Part shown: piece after piece, positions 9,942 to 17,951 of the stretch
Position numbering within the stretch: the stretch's first letter is position 1
Layout: each line of letters opens with the position of its first letter
NCBI GenBank assembly: GCA_005843835.1
Contig: SZXZ01000084.1
Coordinates: 1-52,275 of the forward strand
DNA length: 52,275 nucleotides
Source: Chlorobium sp.
GTDB lineage: Bacteria; Bacteroidota; Chlorobiia; Chlorobiales; Chlorobiaceae
Direction of reading: 5' to 3'
The notes under the pieces: model-generated
Told to the model about the DNA's origin: nothing
Databases searched by the model: none
What the model saw: only the letters and a program-made list of their open reading frames with translations
Program-made: the position numbers and the translations under genes

Positions 9942-10694
9942 ATGATGATTCCGTCAATGAAAAAAATTACGATCCTTTTTTTGGTATTGCTTATTCTGGC
10001 AACCCCGGCAATGGCGGGGGAACTGAACCTTTCTGTAGCCGCAAGCCTTAAAGAGGTAATACATGAACTTTCTGCCAGTTATACAGTAAAACACCCGGGA
10101 ACTGCTATTTTGAAAAATTTCGGGCCATCAGGAACTTTGGCCGGCCAAATTGAGAACGGCGGACCTGCTGATCTTTTTATTTCCGCAAATACCGAATGGG
10201 TTGATTATCTCAATAAAAAGAAGCTTGTCGATGAACCAAGTATTAAAACATTTGCTTATAACTCGCTTGTTTTTGCAGGAACAACAGAAAAAACAGTTAC
10301 CTCTCTCTACGACCTTTCGAAACTGGAAAAAATTGCTATCGGAAGTCCAAAAAGTGTTCCTGCCGGGGAATACGCTATGTCTGCCATGACTAAGGCAGGT
10401 GTTATTACGAAAGTTATGAGCAAACTGATCATGGGAAAAGATGTTCGCGAATGTCTTATGTATGCTGAACTAGGGGAAGTCGATGGAGCGTTTGTCTATA
10501 AGACTGATGCATTGCAGGCTAAAAAAGCAAAACTTTTGTTTACCGTCCCTCAGGAGCTTTATCCAAGAGTTGTTTATCCTGTAGCGCTGACTCTAAAAGG
10601 AGCAAAGAACGATGACGCAAAAGCATTTCATGCTTTTCTGCAAGGTGATGAGGCTAAATCAGTGCTGATGAAATTCGGCTTTGTCCTGAAATAA
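9942..10694 (+). CDS. modA: Molybdate ABC transporter periplasmic binding protein ModA
   Basis: Periplasmic molybdate/tungstate receptor that feeds the ModBC importer. A signal peptide covers roughly residues 1-25, with a hydrophobic core and an AMA cleavage site, followed by LNLSVAASLKEVIHELSASY, the family start. The oxyanion-binding serines of NFGPSGTLAGQIENG and the C-terminal KTDA region are present. The length of 250 residues is normal. Three in-frame ATGs (9942, 9945, 9957) are possible starts; the third still leaves a signal peptide. It leads an operon modABC, preceded by two ModE-like sites and placed next to nif because the MoFe cofactor needs Mo. Confidence 0.94.
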   Translation: MMIPSMKKITILFLVLLILATPAMAGELNLSVAASLKEVIHELSASYTVKHPGTAILKNFGPSGTLAGQIENGGPADLFISANTEWVDYLNKKKLVDEPSIKTFAYNSLVFAGTTEKTVTSLYDLSKLEKIAIGSPKSVPAGEYAMSAMTKAGVITKVMSKLIMGKDVRECLMYAELGEVDGAFVYKTDALQAKKAKLLFTVPQELYPRVVYPVALTLKGAKNDDAKAFHAFLQGDEAKSVLMKFGFVLK

Positions 10695-10741
10695 TCTTTA
10701 TTTCCTCAAGCAAATTTAACCCATAAAGAATTGTTTATGAG

Positions 10742-11428
10742 ATGCAGTTAACACCGGAAGATATTACTGCAATTTGGCTGTCGCTGAAAATTGCGCTTAC
10801 AGCGACAGCTTTGGCTTTACCTTTCGGGTTTGCCATAGCCTGGCTGATTGTTTTCAAAACTTTCAGGGCTAAAATAGTGCTGGAAGTGCTTATAAATCTC
10901 CCGCTTACATTACCGCCGGTGGTTATCGGTTATTTTCTTCTGCTCCTGCTCGGTAAAAATGGCTGGTTTGGACAACTTCTTAATGCCTCGGGACTGCCTA
11001 TCATTTTTACCTGGAAAGCTGCTGTTATTGCTTCGGCCACTGTCGGGTTTCCGTTGCTTGTGCGCTCAATCCGTCTTGGAATGGAGGCAATTGATCTGCA
11101 GCTTATTGCAGCATCCAGAAGCCTCGGTGCATCGTGGTCGGATAGTTTGTTCACTATTATTTTACCCCTTTCGCTGAAGGGCATTATAGCCGGATCGTCA
11201 CTGATGTTTGCCAGAAGTCTTGGAGAATTCGGGGCGACCATTATTGTGGCCGGAAATATTCCCGGGGTAACACAAACCATTCCGTTGGCTATATATGATT
11301 ACGCCAGTTCCCCTTCGAGCGGCAAAATGGCTTTATCGCTCTGTATGGTCTCAGTTGTTATTTCGGTTGTAGTCCTCTTAATTCACGAGGTTTTAGGCAA
11401 ACAACTCGACAGGAGAACCCTTCAGTGA
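10742..11428 (+). CDS. modB: Molybdate ABC transporter permease ModB
   Basis: Inner-membrane channel of the molybdate importer. The 228 residues hold about five hydrophobic segments. The permease EAA-type loop is visible as AASRSLGASWSDSLFTIILPLSLKGIIAG, and the family EFGATIIVAGNIPG motif follows. Its stop overlaps the GTG start of modC (GTGA at 11425-11428). Confidence 0.95.
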   Translation: MQLTPEDITAIWLSLKIALTATALALPFGFAIAWLIVFKTFRAKIVLEVLINLPLTLPPVVIGYFLLLLLGKNGWFGQLLNASGLPIIFTWKAAVIASATVGFPLLVRSIRLGMEAIDLQLIAASRSLGASWSDSLFTIILPLSLKGIIAGSSLMFARSLGEFGATIIVAGNIPGVTQTIPLAIYDYASSPSSGKMALSLCMVSVVISVVVLLIHEVLGKQLDRRTLQ

Positions 11429-12480
11429 AGCTCAAAATTAATCTTGAAAAAAAACTGGGACGATTTTTTCTGCAGGTAGATGAAAATATTTCAGGCGATC
11501 AAATAGGAGTTTTTGGTGATTCGGGATGCGGTAAATCAACGATGGTCAATTGTATTGCAGGACTGCTTACTCCCGACAAAGGAGAGATTTGGCTCGATGA
11601 ACAGTGTCTGTTCAGCAGTAAGACCGGCATAAATATCTCACCTGAACTCCGTAGGATATCTATTGTATTTCAACGTCCAATGCTTTTTCCGCACCTGAGT
11701 GTTCAATCAAATCTGTTCTATGGATATAACAGGTGCCGTGTGGAAAACAGAAGGATCATGCCGGATATATTGATTGACCTTCTTAAACTTCAACCGCTGC
11801 TCAAGCGTGGTGTTGAAAATCTATCGGGCGGTGAAAAGCAGCGAGTTGCTCTTGGTAGAGCTATTCTTGCAAGTCCTCGACTTTTGCTTATGGATGAACC
11901 GCTGTCAGCTCTGGACAATACGCTTCGATTCCAGATTATCCCCTATCTCTCGAGTGTGAGCGAAGAGTTCCATATCCCCTATATGTTTATATCGCATTCG
12001 TTGACTGAAATGCAATTGATGACCAAGCAGGTATTGGTTTTAAACAATGGACAAATAGAAGAGCAGGATACACCTGAAGGTCTTGCACGAAACAGGATGG
12101 CAAAAAGCCAGAACGGTTATCGTAATCTTCTGCGGCTTTCCAATCCTGTTCATCAAAACGGTTTATTTTTATACCGCTGGGGAAGCAATAACCTGCTTAT
12201 TTCTGATGGAGAACTCAATAAGGAGGCGCTGTTTGAACTTTCATCCCGAGATATTATTCTTTTTAAAAATCATCCTGATGCTATCAGTGCTCGAAACCTT
12301 CTGAGCAGTACAGTAATAGAACTGTTCCGGTCGGGTGACAGAATTGGTGTTGTTCTCTCGGTAACGGGTGAAAAACTTGTAGCAGAAATTGTCCGCTCTG
12401 CAGCTGAAGAGCTGCAGATTATAACCGGTTCAACCACTTTTATTGCGATTAAAGCATCTTCGTTCAGAAGGCTTTCCTGA
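11425..12480 (+). CDS. modC: Molybdate ABC transporter ATPase ModC
   Basis: ATPase subunit of the molybdate importer. It starts at GTG, overlapping the modB stop. Walker A is GDSGCGKST (residues 31-39), the ABC signature LSGGEKQRVALGRAI lies around residue 134, and Walker B is LLLMDEPLSALD. The last ~65 residues (NLLSSTVIELFRSGDRIGVVLSVTGEKLVAEIV) form a TOBE/MOP oxyanion-binding domain, as expected for ModC. The length of 351 residues is typical. A hairpin follows between it and the convergent modE. Confidence 0.95.
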   Translation: MKLKINLEKKLGRFFLQVDENISGDQIGVFGDSGCGKSTMVNCIAGLLTPDKGEIWLDEQCLFSSKTGINISPELRRISIVFQRPMLFPHLSVQSNLFYGYNRCRVENRRIMPDILIDLLKLQPLLKRGVENLSGGEKQRVALGRAILASPRLLLMDEPLSALDNTLRFQIIPYLSSVSEEFHIPYMFISHSLTEMQLMTKQVLVLNNGQIEEQDTPEGLARNRMAKSQNGYRNLLRLSNPVHQNGLFLYRWGSNNLLISDGELNKEALFELSSRDIILFKNHPDAISARNLLSSTVIELFRSGDRIGVVLSVTGEKLVAEIVRSAAEELQIITGSTTFIAIKASSFRRLS

Positions 12481-12501
12481 ACGTATCCCTTTGCCCTGGT
12501 T

Positions 12502-12539
12502 GTCTGCCGGATTATCACTGTTTTGCAATTCCGGCAGAC
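12502..12539. terminator. Hairpin between convergent modC and modE
   Basis: GTCTGCCGGA (12502-12511) and TCCGGCAGAC (12530-12539) are perfect reverse complements. No strong T-run is present on either side, so it may be a weak bidirectional terminator or a 3'-end stabiliser for the two converging transcripts. Confidence 0.6.
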
Positions 12540-12553
12540 CGAAAGCCCCATGC

Positions 12554-13366
12554 TCAGATTACGCCGAGTATAACACTGGATGCCTTAAACACTGCACATG
12601 CATGAGCTCCCTCTTTAAGAGAAAGTTTTTCAGAACTTCCATGGGTTATGATGGCAGAGATCACATTGCCTCCTCCGATTTCAACATCAACTTCAGTACT
12701 AACCGGACCTTCGATAAGCCGGAGGATCTTGCCGGGAAGTATATTGCGTGCACTTAATTTGGCGTCAAGGAGCTCTTGAGCGATAATTATGGAGCTTGAT
12801 TTGATAATGGCGTACGCATTCATGCCTTCTTTAAGGCTGAGATTTTCAATTGCACCGTTTGTGATTATAGAGGTAATACTTGTTTCTCCACTAATAGCCA
12901 GTATGACTTCTGCGTTTACTGCCCCTTTTGTGATTTTTTGAATGGTACCGGAAAAAACGTTACGTGCACTGATTTTCATTGCTATTCTCCTTAAGAATTG
13001 ATAAATGTTCTGTGAGTCCTCAAGTCGACACTCAAGATTTTGTAGAAAGTTTCGATGTTCTTTCTGAATAATCCGGAATTGCTCTATAACTTTTATTCCT
13101 TCTTTGGTCAGTAGAGTTCCACCGCCTCCTTTGCCTCCCGCAATTCTATCGACAAGCGGTTTATCAGAAAGGTTGTTCATGATGTTAACAAAGTGCCAAG
13201 CTGTTTTATAACTTATTCCGATAGCTTTGGCCGCACTGTTAATTGAACCCAGCTCATGGATTTTCTCCAGTAACAAAATTCTGTCGCCACCAAGAAACCT
13301 GTTCTGTGCCTTTTGAAACCAGATCTCTCCCTCAAGCCCGATCTCCTCTTTTTTGCGTTTCACCAC
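12554..13366 (-). CDS. modE: ModE-type molybdate-responsive regulator
   Basis: Dimeric DNA-binding regulator sensing molybdate. The N-terminal winged-helix domain reads LLEKIHELGSINSAAKAIGISYKTAWHFVN (helix-turn-helix) with KGGGGTLLTKEG in the wing. Two tandem MOP/TOBE domains follow, each with a KISARN or KLSARN start (about residues 130-195 and 205-270). This is the full-length E. coli-like architecture. The start is a GTG pair (13366 or 13363); the nearby ATG is out of frame. It converges on modC. The ModE-like repeats before modA are its likely targets. Confidence 0.9.
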   Translation of the reverse strand: MVKRKKEEIGLEGEIWFQKAQNRFLGGDRILLLEKIHELGSINSAAKAIGISYKTAWHFVNIMNNLSDKPLVDRIAGGKGGGGTLLTKEGIKVIEQFRIIQKEHRNFLQNLECRLEDSQNIYQFLRRIAMKISARNVFSGTIQKITKGAVNAEVILAISGETSITSIITNGAIENLSLKEGMNAYAIIKSSSIIIAQELLDAKLSARNILPGKILRLIEGPVSTEVDVEIGGGNVISAIITHGSSEKLSLKEGAHACAVFKASSVILGVI

Positions 13367-13577
13367 AGCTCATCTTTATAGTTATAAACGCGACAAATCA
13401 ATCATTTGATTCTCTGAGTACCGGTAATCTCATGCATGATAAATGTACATATTTAAACAAAATATAACCTAAACCCCGTAATGGATGTGAGTACATTTTC
13501 ACAAGGCTTGTTTGCCTGTTTTTTATCTGATTTTTAAAGAAAATCAAACTTTTGTTTGGAAAAAACAAAAAATAGAG

Positions 13578-13591
13578 TTAACAATTGTTAA
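13578..13591. promoter_or_regulatory. Perfect 14-bp palindrome, possible operator
   Basis: TTAACAATTGTTAA is self-complementary over all 14 bases. It lies about 25 bases before the predicted start of the leader transcript, where an operator or -35 region would sit. The inner 12 bases recur exactly at 42185-42196. Confidence 0.4.
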
Positions 13592-13617
13592 TAACACTAT
13601 AAACAGAACCACGACTC

Positions 13618-13713
13618 ATGATATCAATGACCCTGACAATCTTCAAAATGTGCTGTTGCTGTTGCAGATTGCAAAAACATTCTGACAAGAGGATATCGGG
13701 GAGCACAACGTAA
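13618..13713 (+). CDS. Poly-cysteine leader peptide (candidate cysteine attenuator)
   Basis: A 31-codon ORF, or 28 codons from the second in-frame ATG at 13627. It reads MISMTLTIFKM, then five consecutive Cys codons (TGC TGT TGC TGT TGC, 13651-13665), then RLQKHSDKRISGSTT and a TAA stop. A perfect intrinsic terminator begins 35 bases after the stop, and a sulfur-metabolism gene region follows. Runs of codons for a regulatory amino acid ahead of a terminator are the hallmark of ribosome-mediated attenuation (trp and his leaders); poly-Cys leader ORFs that sense cysteine are known from mycobacteria. TTCTGACA (13680-13687), inside the ORF just after the Cys run, is complementary to TGTCAGAA (13764-13771) in the terminator and could form an antiterminator. 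No strong ribosome site is visible. Expression is inferred, not shown. Confidence 0.62.
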   Translation: MISMTLTIFKMCCCCCRLQKHSDKRISGSTT

Positions 13714-13748
13714 CTCACTCATGATTTCATGAAGTTCGTAGAGTCTTT

Positions 13749-13783
13749 AAAGCCGGTTCTGAATGTCAGAACCGGCTTTTTTT
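13749..13783 (+). terminator. Attenuator/terminator hairpin before the DUF4395 gene
   Basis: AAAGCCGGTTCTGA (13749-13762), a 3-base loop, then TCAGAACCGGCTTT (13766-13779) give a perfect 14-bp stem followed by four further T. It lies 45 bases before the next gene's ATG and after the poly-Cys ORF, the position of a leader terminator. Alternative pairings that would break it are TTCTGACA 13680-13687 with its 3' side and CAGAACC 13604-13610 with its 5' side. Confidence 0.85.
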
Positions 13784-13828
13784 GTTCTCATTAATCATTA
13801 CTAACACTAAAATAAGAGGATAACAATC

Positions 13829-14299
13829 ATGGCTACATCCGAGACTTCAGCCACATGTGCGGGCATTCCATTACCGATTGTCAAACTAAACAGGGCGGTA
13901 CTGCTGGTGGGTATTTCGACAGCTATAATTATTCAGCAACCATTAATAACTACAGTTCTTTTTTTCATTATTCTTTCGGCAGTAATATTTGGCAAAAAGG
14001 GAAGCCTCATTTTTATCATTGGATCACGTATTTTTGCAAAGCAAAATAAAACCGCACCTACTGAAGATCCTAAGCTTATGAAGTTCAATAATTCCATTGC
14101 TGCAATTCTGCTGGGCATTTCCCAAATTGCCTTTTTAACTGGTGCAGATCTGACAGGATGGATCTTTTCAGGATTCGTTGCTCTTGCTGCCACAATAGCT
14201 CTTTTAGGTTTCTGCTTTGGATGCTTCCTTTTTTACCAGTTTAATCTGCAGAAATATAAATTTTTTGGCCCCCAGGGGGTAAGACAAAAGGCTGGCTAA
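13829..14299 (+). CDS. DUF4395-like four-helix membrane protein
   Basis: A 156-residue integral membrane protein with about four hydrophobic segments (near residues 22-42, 44-58, 88-106 and 112-136). The overall pattern resembles the DUF4395 family: a short N-terminal Cys-containing stretch (CAGIPLPIVKLNRAV), a central loop with FN, and a C-terminal GFCFGCFLFYQF motif with paired Cys. The family has no established biochemical role, although members are often found beside sulfur-transfer and thioredoxin genes. Here the gene follows the poly-Cys leader/terminator and precedes metY, so a role in sulfur handling is a reasonable guess. The ribosome site is AAGAGGA. Confidence 0.65.
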   Translation: MATSETSATCAGIPLPIVKLNRAVLLVGISTAIIIQQPLITTVLFFIILSAVIFGKKGSLIFIIGSRIFAKQNKTAPTEDPKLMKFNNSIAAILLGISQIAFLTGADLTGWIFSGFVALAATIALLGFCFGCFLFYQFNLQKYKFFGPQGVRQKAG

Positions 14300-14311
14300 G
14301 TAATATTTTCG

Positions 14312-14390
14312 GGCGACGTGGGTGAGAGGTTCAAGCCAGGGTCAATAAAAACCTATATTTATCGCAAGTTCGAATCTTGCCGTCGCCGCA
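14312..14390 (+). other. tRNA-like element with a defective anticodon arm
   Basis: GGCGACG (14312-14318) pairs with CGTCGCC (14381-14387) as a 7-bp acceptor stem. T8 and G9 follow, and a D-arm-like GGTGAGAGGTTCAAGCC spans 14321-14337. A perfect T arm is present: GCAAG (14364-14368), TTCGAAT loop, CTTGC (14376-14380). The tail reads GCA rather than CCA. Between the arms, AGGGT/AACCT gives only four pairs around a CAATAAA loop with no T33, so no normal anticodon can be read. It is either a tRNA pseudogene or a tRNA mimic in the metY leader. The discriminator would be G. Confidence 0.5.
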
Positions 14391-14441
14391 TGTCGCGTGA
14401 ATATTTTATACATCAACAACAAATAACAAGGAGAATACCCT

Positions 14442-15773
14442 ATGAGTGAAAACAAGTACCATTTTGAGACCCTGGCACTTCATGCGGGCCAGACTATTGA
14501 TGCAACACAATCACGCGGAGTGCCGGTATACCGGACCAGCTCCTATCTCTTTAAGAGCACTGAACATGCCGCTAACCTTTTTGCTCTAAAAGAACTTGGC
14601 AATATTTATACCAGACTGATGAACCCGACTACCGACGTCCTTGAGCAGCGGGTCACACAGCTTGAGGGTGGTGCGGCATCTGTTGCTCTTGCATCGGGCA
14701 CCGCAGCTATTTTTAATGCTATAATTACGCTTGCTGAGGCTGGAGATGAAATCGTATCTGCAAACAATCTTTATGGTGGGACTTACACACAGTTTGATGC
14801 TATTCTTCCTAAACTTGGCATTAATGTCAAATTTGTTGATCACAAAGATCCTCTAAATTTTGAACGTGCTATCACTGATAAAACCAAGGCACTCTTTATC
14901 GAAACTATCGGCAACCCTGTACTCGATTATACTGATGTCAAAGCCATTGCTGATGTTGCTCACCGCAACGGTTTACCGCTGATCGTTGATGCAACGTTCA
15001 CAACTCCTTATCTCCTCAAAACCATTGATCTAGGAGCCGATATTGTTATAAACTCTCTCACCAAATGGCTTGGAGGTCATGGCTCGGGTCTTGGCGGTAT
15101 TATAACCGATGCAGGGCGTTTTAACTGGAAAGGCGGGCGACATCCACTGTTTACAGAACCAGACAGCAACTATCATGGGTTACGCTGGGCCATCGACCTT
15201 CCTGAGCCTCTAGCTCCAATTGCCTTTGCACTTCGGGTACGTACTGTTCCTCTCAGAAACCTTGGTGCGAGCATTTCGCCAGACAATTCATGGATTTTTA
15301 TTCAGGGCATCGAAACCCTCCCCCTCCGGATGATACGTCATTCCGAAAATGCGCTCAAAGTTGCTGAACATCTTTCGCAACACCCTGAAGTCGCATGGGT
15401 TCGTTACCCCGGGCTGAAAAACGACCCTTCATACACTTTAGCATCAAAAGATCTTAAAAATGGATTTGGTGGTATGGTTGTGTTTGGAGTGAAAGGCGGC
15501 TACGAAGCTGCTGTAAAAATCATAGACAACATTAAACTTTTCTCTCATCTAGCTAACGTCGGTGACGCTAAAAGTCTGATTCTGCATCCGGCCAGTACCT
15601 CGCACAGTCAGTTATCGGCTGAGCAGCAGTTGCAGAGCGGACTTTCACCAGACTTGATCCGCCTCTCCATTGGACTTGAACATTCCGATGACCTTATTGA
15701 AGCATTGAATGAAGTATTGCAACCAGTGGAATCACAAAAAGAGGGCTGGTTATCAAAGCTCATTAAGAAGTGA
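14442..15773 (+). CDS. metY: O-acetylhomoserine sulfhydrylase (Cys/Met PLP enzyme)
   Basis: PLP-dependent enzyme that makes homocysteine from O-acetylhomoserine and sulfide, assimilating sulfide directly. The 443-residue length and the MetY-type signature FETLALHAGQ...SRGVPVYRTSSY distinguish it from the shorter cystathionine enzymes. The PLP lysine is Lys208 in NSLTKWLGGHGSGLGG. An AAGGAG ribosome site precedes the ATG. It heads the group metY-HPr-like-regulator-cysK. A cystathionine enzyme of the same superfamily lies at 22690, so direct sulfhydrylation and transsulfuration may both occur. The substrate could be O-succinylhomoserine; I favour the acetyl ester from length and motif. Confidence 0.88.
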   Translation: MSENKYHFETLALHAGQTIDATQSRGVPVYRTSSYLFKSTEHAANLFALKELGNIYTRLMNPTTDVLEQRVTQLEGGAASVALASGTAAIFNAIITLAEAGDEIVSANNLYGGTYTQFDAILPKLGINVKFVDHKDPLNFERAITDKTKALFIETIGNPVLDYTDVKAIADVAHRNGLPLIVDATFTTPYLLKTIDLGADIVINSLTKWLGGHGSGLGGIITDAGRFNWKGGRHPLFTEPDSNYHGLRWAIDLPEPLAPIAFALRVRTVPLRNLGASISPDNSWIFIQGIETLPLRMIRHSENALKVAEHLSQHPEVAWVRYPGLKNDPSYTLASKDLKNGFGGMVVFGVKGGYEAAVKIIDNIKLFSHLANVGDAKSLILHPASTSHSQLSAEQQLQSGLSPDLIRLSIGLEHSDDLIEALNEVLQPVESQKEGWLSKLIKK

Positions 15774-15807
15774 TAAAAGTTTCACTTGTTTTAACCACCA
15801 TATAACC

Positions 15808-16074
15808 ATGATAAACAAGCATCTTACCGTAAGAATACCTGCAGGTCTGCATTTTCGTGCTCTTGGAAAGATTCAAAAAATTTCCCGTGAACAGCAATGC
15901 ACAATTGTTTTTCAAAAAGAGAACGGAGAGTCAGCTAATGCAACATCTTATTTTGAGATGCTTGCTCTTTGCGCCATTCTGGGAACCACGCTTAAAGTAA
16001 CCGTCGATGGCCCTAACGAAACCAAAGTGATTACCATGATTCAGGAAGTTTTTGAATACGGAGCAGGTATCTGA
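15808..16074 (+). CDS. HPr-like phosphocarrier domain protein
   Basis: An 88-residue protein with the HPr fold pattern. His15 lies in GLHFRALG, equivalent to the PEP-phosphotransferase phospho-histidine site (GLHARP), with Arg17 conserved. Ser47 in NATSYFEML matches the regulatory serine (NAKSIMGVL), and DGPNETKVI matches the C-terminal helix start. I chose the ATG at 15808; the longer frame overlaps metY. No sugar PTS genes are in view, so a regulatory rather than transport role is likely. It is followed two bases later by an orphan response regulator, suggesting the two act together. Confidence 0.8.
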   Translation: MINKHLTVRIPAGLHFRALGKIQKISREQQCTIVFQKENGESANATSYFEMLALCAILGTTLKVTVDGPNETKVITMIQEVFEYGAGI

Positions 16075-16076
16075 AA

Positions 16077-16730
16077 ATGACAAAAACCAATCGAAACATT
16101 TCAGTTGTTCTTGCTGATACCCAGTTTTTAACGAATGAGGCTATGCGGTCTCTTTTGTCGCCGATTTGCCATACGTTTTTTACCGTATCGACGAAAGCCG
16201 GGTTACAACAGTATCTTCAAAAAGAAACGATTTCACTTATTATCACAGATTATATACTCTTCGATTTTGATTCTATCGGTGATCTTGAAGATCTGAGAAA
16301 GTCTCATCCGGAAATTGGGATAGTTATATTGACCAACTCCATAACCCATTTAAAAATAAAAGAATTAAACGATGCTGGTATCAGAAATATTGTGCTGAAA
16401 ACTGATGACAGAGAAGAGTTGTTTCATGTTATTGAGGCCGCATTGAAAGGTAAAAAATACTATTCAGGAGATGTTCTGGATATTCTTCTTAAAAAAGACG
16501 GGCCTCATGAAGATGCAAGTCTTTTGACATCATCTGAAATCGAGATTGTGCGCATGATTGCAGCCGGTTTGTCAACAAAAGAAATCGCAACAAAAAAGCA
16601 CATAAGTTTCCATACCGTAATGACTCACAGAAAAAACATTTTCCGTAAACTGGGGGTTTCAAGCAGCCCTGAGCTGCTGATTTATGCTATTAAAGCTGGA
16701 CTGATTGACAACATCGAATACCATATATGA
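16077..16730 (+). CDS. NarL/LuxR-family response regulator (orphan)
   Basis: A 217-residue two-domain regulator. The receiver domain (about 1-125) has Asp14 in the acidic pocket, Asp58 as the phosphoacceptor ([10 protein letters not shown]) and a Lys in the NIVLKTDD motif. The C-terminal LuxR-type helix-turn-helix reads [45 protein letters not shown]. No histidine kinase is adjacent. The gene lies two bases after the HPr-like gene and 106 bases before cysK, so sulfur amino acid genes are its most likely local targets. The unusual FDF after the phosphosite replaces the common MPxM/D pattern. Confidence 0.87.
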   Translation: MTKTNRNISVVLADTQFLTNEAMRSLLSPICHTFFTVSTKAGLQQYLQKETISLIITDYILFDFDSIGDLEDLRKSHPEIGIVILTNSITHLKIKELNDAGIRNIVLKTDDREELFHVIEAALKGKKYYSGDVLDILLKKDGPHEDASLLTSSEIEIVRMIAAGLSTKEIATKKHISFHTVMTHRKNIFRKLGVSSSPELLIYAIKAGLIDNIEYHI

Positions 16731-16836
16731 CATACCGCATTTATGGTACGAAAAATCCCCCTTTAGCGGGATTTATAGTAACAGAGTAATTGATGATCTT
16801 TATGCTTTTTCTCAAACGCCAAAACAATCAACAGTT

Positions 16837-17790
16837 ATGGGACGCATTGCAAAGAAACTGACCGACCTTATCGGCAATACACCTTTACTTGAGCTTCAGA
16901 ATTATAATAAGGAGCATAACCTTCAGGCAACTATTATAGCTAAACTGGAATACTTCAACCCGGGTGGAAGTGTAAAAGACCGCATTGGTTTTTCGATGAT
17001 AGAAGACGCTGAAAAGAAAGGATTACTCAATAAAGATTCTGTCATTATTGAGCCGACAAGTGGAAATACCGGTATCGCACTGGCATTTATTGCCGCAGCA
17101 AAGGGGTACCGTTTGATACTTACCATGCCTGAAACCATGAGTATCGAACGCAGAAACCTGCTCAAGGCTCTTGGAGCTGAACTTGTTCTGACACCGGGAC
17201 CTGAAGGAATGACCGGAGCAATCAAAAAAGCTGAGGCACTGCATGAGGAATATGCGAATTCATTTGTCCCTCAGCAGTTCAAAAACCTTGCCAATCCCGA
17301 GATACATCGGAAAACAACTGCAGAAGAGATCTGGGCCGATACTGATGGCAATGTTGATATTTTTGTCAGCGGTGTCGGTACCGGGGGAACTATAACCGGT
17401 GTTGGAGAGGTGCTGAAACAGAGGAATCCTCATGTTAAAATTGTTGCCGTTGAACCTTTTGATTCACCGGTCATTTCCGGTGGCAAACCAGGACCACATA
17501 AAATACAGGGTATCGGAGCCGGTTTTATTCCTGCAATTCTGAACACCGGTATTATTGATGACATTGTTCTTGTAAAAAACGAAGACGCTTTGCGCACCGG
17601 ACGCATCCTTGCCCGTACTGAAGGCCTCATAGTAGGTATTTCCTCTGGAGCAGCTGTTTACGCCGCATTGCAACTTGCAGAACGAGAAGAAAATAAGGGA
17701 AAACGTATTGTGGTCATCCTGCCTGATACTGGTGAGCGATACCTTTCGACCCTGCTCTACCAGTTTGAGCCGGAGCAGGTCAACATCTGA
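16837..17790 (+). CDS. cysK: Cysteine synthase (O-acetylserine sulfhydrylase)
   Basis: Makes cysteine from O-acetylserine and sulfide. The PLP lysine is Lys47 in NPGGSVKDR, followed by the [10 protein letters not shown] substrate loop, GTGGTITG, which holds the PLP phosphate, and SSGAA near the C-terminus. The 317-residue length from the ATG at 16837 ([20 protein letters not shown]) is typical; a longer upstream frame overlaps the regulator. It can form the cysteine synthase complex with the serine acetyltransferase encoded downstream. A terminator follows. Confidence 0.93.
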   Translation: MGRIAKKLTDLIGNTPLLELQNYNKEHNLQATIIAKLEYFNPGGSVKDRIGFSMIEDAEKKGLLNKDSVIIEPTSGNTGIALAFIAAAKGYRLILTMPETMSIERRNLLKALGAELVLTPGPEGMTGAIKKAEALHEEYANSFVPQQFKNLANPEIHRKTTAEEIWADTDGNVDIFVSGVGTGGTITGVGEVLKQRNPHVKIVAVEPFDSPVISGGKPGPHKIQGIGAGFIPAILNTGIIDDIVLVKNEDALRTGRILARTEGLIVGISSGAAVYAALQLAEREENKGKRIVVILPDTGERYLSTLLYQFEPEQVNI

Positions 17791-17836
17791 ACAAAGACGT
17801 TTTCCGTCTGAAGCTTTATCACGGAAAATCTGGAAT

Positions 17837-17876
17837 AACCGGCAAGCATACCGCAATACTAGACTTGCCGGTTTTT
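17837..17876 (+). terminator. Intrinsic terminator after cysK
   Basis: AACCGGCAAG (17837-17846) pairs perfectly with CTTGCCGGTT (17864-17873) over a 17-base loop, and the T-run continues to 17876. It separates metY-cysK from the serine acetyltransferase/encapsulin unit. Confidence 0.85.
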
Positions 17877-17951
17877 CTTTATGGCAGAAGAGATATTTAT
17901 AAGAAATAGATTAAAAACCGGGAATAATCCGGTTGCCGGAGTTTTGTAATT

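Larger units (their letters stand above)
13367..13828. other. Gene-poor 460-bp region containing a leader-peptide/terminator unit
   Basis: No gene longer than about 40 codons is convincing here. The region is AT-rich and holds a perfect 14-bp palindrome (13578-13591), a TATAAA -10-like element (13598-13603), a short ORF with five consecutive Cys codons (13618-13713) and a perfect terminator hairpin (13749-13783). The only plus-strand gene upstream, modC, has its own hairpin and the next gene starts at 13829, so the terminator must serve a transcript that begins inside this region. Confidence 0.65.
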
